Part shown: in pieces, positions 27,301 through 39,300 of the stretch
Layout: every line of letters begins with the position of its first letter
Numbering within the stretch: position 1 is the first letter of the stretch
NCBI GenBank assembly: GCA_944989445.1
Contig: CALYLW010000014.1
Coordinates: 4,230,970 to 4,294,969, forward strand
Direction of reading: 5' to 3'
Source: Ampullaceana balthica
Taxonomy: Eukaryota; Mollusca; Gastropoda; Lymnaeidae
DNA: 64,000 nt
The notes under the pieces: generated by a model
What the model saw: only the letters and a program-made list of their open reading frames with translations
What the model was told of the DNA's origin: nothing
Database searches by the model: none
Position numbers and translations under genes: made by a program

Positions 27301-30300
27301 TCAATTTCTTTATCAATTTCTTTATCAATTCCTTACAAGTCCACCAAGAGCCATTGTTTCCTGCTGTATTCATAGTCCCATCCTCAATCATCCAAATACT
27401 CTATCACACGTTTTACAGTTACTGAGACTTAATAGACTTTGGCGTGATGAGGCAGATCTTGAGGGATTTGATATGTTTGATTCTTTTTGCAGTAGGTCAT
27501 TTCCTGAGCCAGTTCTAACAGTTAACGTTTAAAATATTTCAGTAGTAATCGTACAGCTACACTCTAAAATACATATAATGAATGTAATGTATGGAACCCT
27601 TGCTATGGACCTTCACATTGCATGTGATGAAAGCCTCGAAGGATTTACTGAGAAACTTCTCATTGTACGATTTCAAATTATATTTCTTAAAAGCCGGCAA
27701 CTTAGCCTCATTCTAAGTAAGACAATATTGGCTTTTATACTTTTTAAATCAGAGAGTTGCCCTAAATCCTTCCATGAGCACCCCCTACAGTCAACAGTCA
27801 GACATTCAATCAAACAATATTTAAAAGCCGATAAAAATCCCCTTCACCTGTCTACCGGGGCAGGTTTAGGATATATTTAAAAATGTGGTTGGGCTTTCTT
27901 GGTCTTTAAAAAAATGTTTGATTGAATTCGAGTACAACCCCCCCCCTTTTTTTTCCAATGTAAATAATACCCCCCCTGCCTAATTAAGTAAACTCACCGC
28001 ACACATTTAGACACCCCGCCCTCTCCCCGCTGCAGTCTGCGATGATCATTCCCAGTTGTTGAGTGCCGTCTGTGTGCACGAATTGTGCATGAAATAGACC
28101 AAGAAAGACACCACGTGTTATTATTGCCCAATTCCACTAGCCCAGCTTGATCTGAAATAGAAATGAAGATATGAGCAGCGCTAAAAATAGACTTCAAATT
28201 GAGGTTTTTGTTTGTAATTGTTTCGTTTTTTATGTAGTGGTTATTTTATTGTGGTTTAAGATATTGCGTGGGGGATATGTATTTATTGGCAATGTATCTT
28301 CTCTATTCTAATCACTGGAGTCCTTTGTCATTTTTATCTTAAAGCTCGAAATCTATTTTCCTTATGCAGTTTGTCTCCACCTACATAATTACCCAGTGTC
28401 TCTATCGTTGCGAAACTTTTATATCGAGACGGTTCCCAATCTGTACATGCTGTACCCACCTGTCCCAACTGTCCACATATATCCCAATGGGTTTTTAATT
28501 TTTCAATCTGGTACCCCTTATCTAAAGGTTCCATCCATCATAACGGTCTAGGCTATCCAAAGGTCTCATCCATCCAATATATCCATGGTCTAATCCCTCT
28601 ATACGGCCCAATCCATCCAAATTTCACAATCACCTAAGCGGTCAATTCTTTTCTAATGTTCCATCCATCCCAACGGTCCACATCGATCTAATAGTTCTAC
28701 GAATCTGTTAAAAAAAGCACGTTTCTAAATTTATTTTTAAAAAAATTGAAATAAAAATAATAAATAAATAAAAAAGATTAGTTATGTGTTTGAAAACGTC
28801 AGGATCAGTTCTAGCGTTGCCAGGTGTCCAGTACTAAATGAGACTGTGATCTCAAGGAAAGTTCGTGGAGATGAAGCGATAGGATATTGATCCAATCATC
28901 GGCACGGGTCAGAGTGATCTTTAAAAAAGTGAAAGAGTTAAAAGTGGGTGTGTTGCGGGGGGGGGGAGTGTGAGGGCGTCCCGGTTCTGATAGCGGAAAA
29001 CCCGATGACGTAACCAATAGGATGATCTTATTGCCCGATAACGGGATGCCTCACATCGACCTAAATTCGCCCCCACCCCCCCTCCAAGCCAGCACCATCC
29101 AAGCAAATCACCCACCCCCCTGTCTCAAAGTGTCTACTTGACACCCATCAGCCAGCCCCCAATGCCCCGCCCACAGTTAGAGCATCCACAAATGGGTAGA
29201 ATATAACTTCTTCACCCCACAGCCACGCCAAAGACAAAATCACAGGTGCCAAGCTGTCATACCAATGTAAGATGACAATCAAACAGGCTTATAGGCACAC
29301 TTTGGTCAGCGTTGCACTTATTATTAGTTAAGGAGAAATTCGACTGTCTTTAATTTTTTTTACATATAATAGATACCGTGTAAATGTTTGGTGGTTTTTG
29401 TAATTAAAACCATTGATATAATTTAGACCTTAGTTGTGTACTTGAGACCATTCAAAATAAATAAGATGCACAAATTTCGAGAGAAACCAACCGGTTTGAG
29501 GGTTTAAAAAAAAATTAATTTTAAAATTTGAAAAGTGCGTACTCGTAACCTCGTTAAATGACAATGAAGCATTTTCCACCCGAATACCGAAGCCCCCGCG
29601 ATGTATCCACTCGCTGTATTCCCCCCACCCCCCCCCCACACAGCCGTACCATCACCCCAGCCACCACACCCCAGCAATATCTCCCATCTATTACCATCCA
29701 TCAAACTTCCAGACTGTCGATCTCCGTCAATTTGTAACGTTTGTTGGGACCAGGTCGGTCGGTGACTTAACTAGCGCCTATAGATTATCGTTATTTTTGT
29801 TTGGGGGAGGGCGGGTAGAACGGGCTTTTGGGGGGGCGCGGGGGGGGGAGTTAGCAGTTAAGGGAAGTAATCAAGCATTTCCTGTCTTGTTTCACTGGAC
29901 AGTTACCTCATCTCTCGGTTTGGGGAGTAGGGGGGTGGATGGGGTGGGCGGGGGTTACCACGTTCTTCCAGGAAATAGCAGCACATTCGCACAGCACATT
30001 AGCACAGCACATTCGCACAGCACATTCGCGCAGCACATTCGCGCAGCACATTCGCACATCACATTCGCACAGCACATTCGCACAGCACATTCGCACAGCA
30101 CATTCGCACAGCACATTCGCGCAGCACATTCGCGCAGCACATTCGCACATCACATTCGCACAGCACATTCGCACAGCACATTCGCACAGCACATTCGCAC
30201 AGCACATTCGCACAGCACATTCCCACAGCACATTCGCACAGCACATTCGCACAGCACATTCGCACAGCACATTCGCACAATACACACACATAAAAACACC

Positions 30301-33300
30301 GTTACACGCACATCCAACAAATAATTGTAATAACACTACCTCTCAAAGACATCCCATATACAATCATACAAACACTCTCTTAAACGCACACATCCCATAC
30401 AAACACAATCATGCAAATTCACAGTTCAATCTTCACACGCACCACGTACACAATCTTGCAAACACATACCAGCACCGCCTAAGAACACATACACGCCACA
30501 TACAAAGCCATACAAACACATACCAGCACCGCATAAGAACACATACACGCCGCAAACACATATCCATGCAAACACATTCCAGAACCGCCTAAGAACACAT
30601 ACACGCTACAAACATATATCCATACAAACGCATACCAGCACCGCCTATGAACACATACACGCCACAAACACATATCCATACAAACACATACCAGCACCGC
30701 ATAAGAACACACACACGCCGCAAACAAAGCCATACAAACAAATACAAATCACCATCACACATATCCATACAAACACATGCATAAAAAGTTTTAAAAGCCC
30801 CGACGCCTCGTGTGCTACCGTATATTTAGTCATTTGGTAAGCTGCGGGGCTAACGCCCTAATGGACCCGAGTTGGATTCCCGAAAAGCAGCTTCCAGTAT
30901 TTTATTTTCCATTATCGTTGTTGTATCTACAAGAATTTAGGCGAAATACAAGCAACTTCTTTTTGTCTTTGGGTCAATGTATTCGCTTGCTTTATTCGTC
31001 AGACTGCACCTACGATTGACTGTTTGTTATGTGACGGAAGGGGCAGTCCCTCAGTGTGCTTAATCCTAAATGACATTTTCTCTTGCACACGTTCTTCCTC
31101 CTGTGTTTGTTCTTTATTGCTTATAGGCCTAAACGCATTCATTATGGGCTCCAATGAAATGCATGTCTTATGACTAACCGTAAGCTTTCCATATCATTTT
31201 TCTCGTTAGCCCGATCTACACTCTAATAGATCAATTTTCTTATTTTACGTTGGTTCGCTAGTCTATTTATAATCCCCCAAATATACTCGTCTAATGTGTA
31301 ACCCCCAGACGTTTGCACCGACAATCGTGCTTCTTCGATTCGGGAGCGTAAAAAAAGGAGAACGCGAATTTCAACTCATCACTTCCAATCCAACACAACA
31401 CTTGCTTCAGCCGAGAACGGCGTAATCTCTAAACAGGCGGTGTTCACTAAACTCAGTTTCCCTTTCATCAACTCAAACAAAGTTACGTTATCTCTATTAG
31501 CTGAACTTTTCCCACAAACTTCGAACATATTTTAAGCGGCTGGGAATTTTCTTTATTTTATAACCTAGAAAAGGGAAGTAACCACCTCGTATTGGCAACA
31601 CGATGGAATACTCAGTTTATTTTTATTGTGCTCAATAAAGTATTTTAAGGAGCTCGCAGGAAAATATTCGACGTTGTCATTCCATTTTTCAAGTATGCGC
31701 ATATTGTATAAGCTTTTATTTATACATTTACCCATCACCAAAGCCCACAAAAAGATAATACCAAAATTGTCTCATATTACGCATTCTTTCGAAAGAGCGG
31801 AACTATGGTTCTGAAATACAATACAGTGCTATTAATACAGCACGACACGATAATCTTCATTACTTCTAAATCACAGTTTCACTTTTTTTTACAAATATTT
31901 TTTTTTAATTTAAAATTAGTATTTTCATTTGGAAAGTACAGTACAAACATTAATGTCTCTATCACGCATGAATACAGATTATTTTTGTCATACAAGGAAT
32001 AAGCGTTTGTCCCCTCCGCACCTCTACCACCCCTTACAGTTTCCCTCCCAGCAAGTAACCCTGTTGCTAATGACCCGAGAACACAGTAAGTAAGCACTAA
32101 AGACGTGTGAACGATCATAAAGCACAACTTATCTTTGCCGCACATCACCACGAGTCCTGGCCCCTTGCTGCAAAGGGGGGAAGGAGATACTCCGAGTTGC
32201 CGTCCTTTGGTACTGAGACACGATAAGATAACTCTCCGTACTTGTGACTGTTGACTTGACTGCTGACTTGACTGCTGACTTCTAAGATTGTTCAGGTCGA
32301 TAGTGCTTTGGTAGAGAGAAGGGGGATAGGGGCATAGAACTTTCAGTGCTTTCAACAAGGCTTATATTATTAAAATATCATATTTACATACATATGGGGG
32401 CATATTGATATCATGTTGATTTTTTAATATAACAAACTTTTAATGATCTGTTCAATGATTTTCCACTCGTATTTTATTTTAATATATACATGTATTTTAA
32501 AACTTTGTTTTGGTTGCATTGTTTGATTGTTTCCTTATTAATATATTATTTAAAAAAGGATTCGCTATTTTGGGTTGAGTGTTGGATTTTAAACATAATA
32601 TGCTGTATTTGAGCACATCGATAAATAAAAGGATTTTCAATCGATTCAATTTTGTTTTCGACAGTGCTAAAAAAGGTGCACAGTTAAAATCTTTAATTTT
32701 CAAGAGCACAAAACTTTTATGAATCATAATGAAAATGAATTAAACATTCCATAATAAGACTGCAACCAAATTTTCGTTCGGTGCCAACATATTCAGTTTT
32801 CATCCTTATCTGAAGAATTTTCGATTGCATTATTGTTCGACTTCTTGCTATGATGTTTTGCTAATGATTAATATTTAGCGAACACAGAAGCAGAAGAAAG
32901 GAAAAAAATAATCGTTTTACGATGCTATTAATTCTTCGTCTTTCGTAAAAAAAATAAAAATAATTTAGAACCCTTAGTTTATTCAACTTTATCATTTGTC
33001 AGATTTAGTTGGACATAGCCGGGGAGTTAGGGCCATGAGTGACTCTTACGCTCAGACAATGTTGTCTGACACAGCTCAGCATGTCGAACAAGTTTCCCAG
33101 GTGTTTGCCAAAGTTTCCAGAGAGTAATCTCAGGGTTCCACAATATGAGACTAGACTATGAATTTATCATGACACTGCTTAAAATGTTGTCAAAGACAAT
33201 TGTTCATAGTGTTGTGAATAATGTCAATGAATGACAAATTTCTATAATTATTTTTTTGCTTTTCATTTTATATAAATAGAACGAATTCCCGTCTATGCAA

Positions 33301-36300
33301 TCAGTAAATTCGTATTGGTTATATCTTGATAAGGGAATACATAGTTACAATAAATAAAAATATTTAACGCCTTTGTTTCATTATTATTTGCATATTACAT
33401 CTTTGGTTACATATATTTCTGATTTACTTTCGATCAAAATTCGCATTTAGCTTTAGGTTTCGGCCTTTTGTTCAGCCGAATTTATTTTATTTGTTTACAG
33501 AAAACTTTCGGTTGGTTTCAATTTTAAAATAATAACATTCGGTCGCTGTGAAAAGATTGGAACATATAAAAATGTTTCAGTGTGCATAACTTGTGCTCTT
33601 TTCTAAATGTCTTTTAAAAAATATTAATGTGGTATCAGGATTTTAAATAAGTATTTTTTTTTATGATTCTAAGGTTTTCTTTTAAATTCCCTTCCAGAGT
33701 CATAGCCGTGGCGTCACCATTAAAGGCCAGGTCCATCTGCACGATGCGTCACGCCAAGCTGGTGGTGGTCGTCGTCTGGTGTCTGTCTGCCGTGATGGCG
33801 GTGCCAATCATCCTAAACATGGTGAGTAGTTTAGTGGGAGAGGGGGGCACATGGCAGATTGTTCAGCGTACCAAGGGAATGGACCTAGGCCCATCCCCAG
33901 AAACAATTGACCACTATCAAAGTTAAAGGTCTCACCTTTTGTTAGGGCCCCGAACTAAAACACATACATAAGACACGAAATAAAAGTTTTGGTGAAGGGG
34001 CATTCTCTTTTTGTGCGGCCATACAATGGAATTCTCTACCATTACACATCCGTAGTATTCGAACTGACGATTGCGACACGTCTACAGTTAAAACGCATCT
34101 TATCAAAATGTATTTACAAAATTGAAGAAAAAAACATTTGAAGACCACAAGGGAAGAAACGGCTATGTGACATTTTTGAAATTTTTTTGTTATCTCATAT
34201 ATCTGATAGCGGATGAAAAATAGGATGCTCTGAATGAGGTTTTATGAAAAAATTATGTCTCTGACTCTATTAAAAATTCAAATATATTGAGTTAATTTAT
34301 AACAAATCTGTATAATTTTAAACTTTAAAACTTGACTATCTCAAAACTACAAAAATGTGACATAGCTGTTTCCTCCCTTGAGCTCTTCATTTGTTTTAAT
34401 GATTAGCGACTAGTGCGCAATGTACTGTCCTTTATGTTGTTATTATGGTATGAATGGTTATTTAATTATTATATGTATGTTATGATCTCAATGTAAAGCG
34501 CTGTGAGCCTGGTTCCCTACTGGGATACAGCGCTATATAAATTATCAATTATTATTATTATTATTATTAGAGTCCGGTTGTCCCCCCCTTCCGTAGCGGC
34601 TGCCCTGCGAGCCGAGAGCTTCTTAAAGTGGTTTAGGTTTGGAGATCTAGGATCTTCTTTTTCTATTTATAAAGTGGTCAATGGTCAATACTTTGATTGT
34701 TACGGCTCCTGTGGATGTTGAGTATTTGTACATAAACGTAATTTAAGATGGTACGTTGCAGGGCAGCTCATCGAGGTATTAGTGACTGGAGGCTGTGGAT
34801 CAGGAGGCACGAGACCCACATGCGTCAATTGTTGTCGCCTAAACTGATTCCTTTTGAAAGTTTGCTCCAGTGACTAAACGTCCTTGGCAGAAACGGGAAG
34901 CTCATATATTGAGTTCTTTTACTTCTAAGCCCGAATGCCTATCATGGCCTCGTCGTTGTCTTGGCGGGGCAGAGACGAGTTTACGTCCTGTGCCGGAGCA
35001 GAGGTCTAGCAAATTATATATTGTAAATGCCCTTGTTAGATAAGTAATTTGTCCACGTTACTTTAGTGGTGGCCAGTCCTGTGTTTTAGCATGATGTTGA
35101 CACTGGATTTTTAAATTTTAAAATTATTTTTTATTTGTGTGTGTGTGTTTGTGTGTCTGCTCAGGACAAATCGTGGTGTCCGTCACAGGAAAGCCTCCAA
35201 TCTGTTTATGGTCATCTGTGTATATATAAGTGTCCCAGACTGCGCAAGCATAATCTGGCATCGGCTTGCATGGCTATGGGTTTATAGGCTGTTGTTTTTA
35301 ACACTATGAGTTGCCGATACTTGCCAATCGGTCAGTTACAAAGTTTCAATAATAAATGATTACTTACATTTGAATTATAATAATTATTATTCTTGATGCC
35401 CAGGAGTTAAAAAATAACAACCGAATCAAATGCAACGTTAACACTTCGACGCGAGTTAATCAAATATTGATAACGAACTAAATTTTCCAAGATTATTCTG
35501 TGCGAGTAGACCTCGCCAGTGGCTCGTTCATGGGAGTGGCGCTGTGTTTTGCTCTTGTCAGTGACCGCACATCTGTTTATTCTGCACCTGAAATCTGGCC
35601 AACTCAGCTCCATTTCGACGTGCCACGTGCGTGAGTCCAAGTCGGATTTTGTTGAAACAAGTCTTGTCTGGCAAGTCAAACTAACGACCGCGATATCAAG
35701 CACCGCTAGGTAAACCAAACCAAGGAATTTAATTGGCCACTGATTAGCTCTAAGTGGCAAATGACATTTCGGAGACGAAAAAAATATGCCGAGCGTCACA
35801 AATAACACCGGAAAACTTTATTTTCAAAATAAGTTGTTTTTTTAAAAATATATATATATATTTAGAGAGCTGACTTAAAATACCACAACGGAACTTAATG
35901 CATTCTGTTGACCGGGAGAGAACTCCTTGTCCTAATCAGTGGCACGCAATTTTGTGTTCTAGTTTATTTGCTCATTTTGGGCTCAATAAAATGTTGCTGT
36001 CTCAGGTTAGACAAACGCTCCATGGCCTGCGTCAGTTTTACATGTTACGAGTGTACAGAGTTACGGGTCCATCAAGTTTAGATAAGTTTGTCTTTTGTTT
36101 CATCGTTTGAATTCGTGTAATGATTTTAGAGACAAAAATTAAAATCATAGGATTTTAACCTTAGTATAGTGAATATATTAATTAATGCAGTTATCTCATT
36201 AAAAAATATAATCCCTCAGACTTGAGTGCTATAGCCGTATTTTTAAAAATCTAGTTTAAGTCACAATGAATTTTAAATAAATTTTGAGTTTATTTGTAAA

Positions 36301-39300
36301 AAAAAACAACTAATTAACCCATATGACTTTACTCCTAATCTTTAAGGCTAGCTACTAAAATCTCATTATTCTAATTGTTATTATTTTAGTCATAACTGAG
36401 TATTATAACTATATTATGACTTACAAATTTAAAAAAAAATTTTAGTTCCCATTTTTAATGCTTTTTTTATATTTATTTTTTTAAATTATCGAAATTATCC
36501 CTAAAATCTAAATGAATTATAAGCCACATTTGTTTCTCTATTTTTGTGGTAAAGATTAAAGTTAGAATTTGTTGTTGTTTTTTAAAATCATACCTTGGAG
36601 TCAAGTTAATGACTGCCGAATTTAAAACTGTTTTATACAGGCTCACGTGGAGGTAGGGGAGAGAATCAAGGCCTATTGGTGCAAGAAAAACTTCTCAAGC
36701 CGAGATCTCCACATCCTCTACGAGATGTACATGCTCGTGCTGCTGTTCATCCTGCCACTCGTCGTCATGGTAACCACGTACATCATCATCTGCCTCAAGG
36801 TCTGGCAGTTCACGGACATCAGGGCCGAAATGAGGCACGGCAGGTGAGGGGGTCACTCTTTCACGGGGTCGGAATCACGTTTTTTGTTGTTGTGTGTTTG
36901 TTATTTAAGTTGTGCCGGGAATTGTGGAGATAGCCACACATTGGTATACTCGTGTCTGCAACTGTTGACGGACTATTGGATGGACAAACGGGAGAATTCA
37001 AGATAGAATGATTGAGGCGAAAGGGGGCGGGTGGATGTGTGTTAGATGAAATGGATAGAAGTGAAAAACTTTGTCATAAACAAATGAATGGAAGGAAGTA
37101 ATTAAGTATGGATTGTAAGGATGTTCTCAGAGATTTCAAGATTGATACAACGAGCGATAAAAGTTTTATGGTAGCTAGTAGCTATTGATATATGTTATAG
37201 TGGATACATACTAAATATGTGACATACGAGATGGTGTCAAAAGACCCTGAGTTACTAAAACTCTTATAAGGCCCCTCGGGGAATCCCCCGGCAACTCTCT
37301 CACCTCCACCAAGGTGATGCAGCCGACGGGGGCACCCCCGAGGCGGTCCCCTCTAAGAGGGGGCCGCCTGGGCAGGGGGCCGCCGCACTAGTCGACTTAG
37401 TCTGCCTCTCATGGGAGTTTCCACCACGAAGGGTGGATGTGGATTTTTTCCTACTTCGACCCGCCATAGCTACGGGACCACCACAGCGTAGAATACGGTT
37501 CTATTTTTACTGGGGACTGCCGCAAGTGTGGCAAACATCATTGTCGGCTACCTGAAGGGTGCGGGCAACCGCATAGTCCAACATCTTATTTTTTGGGTAA
37601 GAGCATCCCCCAGGTAAAGCCTCATCAGAGCTGGCGTCCGTGCGAAGTTCATCGCGGCGCTTTTTTCTAGTATTGTACTGGCCCCCCTGGCCCTAAACAG
37701 TGCCGTTAACTGTTTTAGCTAGATAGGGGACGAAACGGTCGCTTCGGATGACCCGACCTTCAACGGGCACAATGGTTTTCATCATCGACGGGAGCACATT
37801 CCACCTCTGTGCCCCCATCTACGATCCGTGCAGCGACTGTAATCATCTTATGCCTAGCTCCCTAACAGGGCCATTCGACGTTCCAAGTCAGGACTGTTAG
37901 TTTCGGGCCTCGCAAGCCCTACTTATTCGGAGAACCTCGTAAAGGTCAGCCCCTTTCTCCTATTCGACATTGCCAGTTGTCAGGTTTGTTAGTTTCAGAT
38001 GTAGTCTGCTCTGCACCTTACTCGTCTCCCGGGCCACGTAGAAGCCAAACCTTTCCGGCGGGCCATCCATAGGTCCGGCTCCATTGGATGCATACATATG
38101 GATGGATAGTTAAGAGGATTATAACCAAGATGTATTCCTGTAAATGTATTCCTGGATTAGCCACCATACAGTTAGAGAGAGGGCTTTACAATTAGTTTTC
38201 TTTGTCTAAGACAAACTAATAACATGCGGAATAAACACGTTGAAAATGATCTGATAACAATTTATAAATATATACATTGATATTTTTTAATTTTTTTTTA
38301 AAAGAGTAATAGCCCCAGTGGTTAAAGACCGTGCTCGTCACAGCATAGGTGGCGCTGAAAGTTCGCTTCTCGGCACGTCTTTCAACGGTGAGAACAGGAC
38401 GTCCGTGCGGGTGGAGAGAACCAAAGACAAGACAGACGACACAAAGACAACAAAGCAGGTAATGGAAGAATGGAGCAGCACCATTTTACACGGCTGTATT
38501 TAACCTGGATTGTCCGGCCGCCTCTATCTGAAACTTGTAATCAATATATCACCCACTTCCTGTGATGTGGTTGAGCTGAAATTCTTCATACATATAGAAT
38601 TCCGATGTCAACACACGAATAAATACATATCAATTAAAGTTACACAATTAAATTGATTTAATAGTCAATTTTAAACTGACAACGTTTCTATATTGATTGG
38701 TATTTTGAAAACTACTCCACGATAACCCACTTGAGCAAATGTAAATTGTTTAATAGAAATATCAGAAGACCATAAGCCATTTTACCCAGCGAGCAAAGTT
38801 TGATATCAGTAATCAACCATGAGTGAAAGTTGATTATTTCACATTAAGATATTAGAATATTTAATCAATTTAATTGTGTAAATTTAATTGATATTTATTC
38901 ATTAGAACAGATTAGAAAAAAGATGTTATAAGAATTTTCTAATATGTTTTATAGTGACAACAATTTTTTACGACATAAGGAAAACGCCCGCTAATATATA
39001 AAGTTTTAGCCATTATACTATTGGCAAATCGGTGATAGTTCAGTGGCAAAGACGTGGGCCTCAAACTTAAGTATAGAGGATAAAAGTGGTGGTTACTTTT
39101 TCATTGACATTCTATTTACATAAATATAGGCTTTTTGTCATCTACGTCACAAGCGCACATTCACGCAATGGTAAATTGCAAGTCGCCTGACGAAAACCTA
39201 ACTTTCAAGAAGCATTACTTTGTACTTTATCATATTTTAAAGATAAGTTAGGCGTCTAAATTAACTGGGATTTATATTTTAACACAGTATGAAGAATAAG

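Noticed and set aside
26507..27532. 341-codon open frame on plus and 278-codon frame on minus
   Set aside because: Both are produced by the 12-bp tandem repeat, whose length is a multiple of three; no splice or codon evidence.
29797..30592. Overlapping long frames on both strands (His/Ser-rich and Cys/Ala-rich)
   Set aside because: They are generated by the 13-bp and adjacent CA-rich repeats.
31879..32358. 159-codon minus-strand frame
   Set aside because: No family resemblance, no splice context, and a Ser/Gln run from a microrepeat.
35898..36110. 70-codon frame in GPCR intron 2 as an alternative exon
   Set aside because: No receptor-like sequence, and joining it would break the well-supported exon b-c junction.
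39025..39100. tRNA gene in GPCR intron 4
   Set aside because: A box A match exists (ATAGTTCAGTGG), but no box B or acceptor stem follows.
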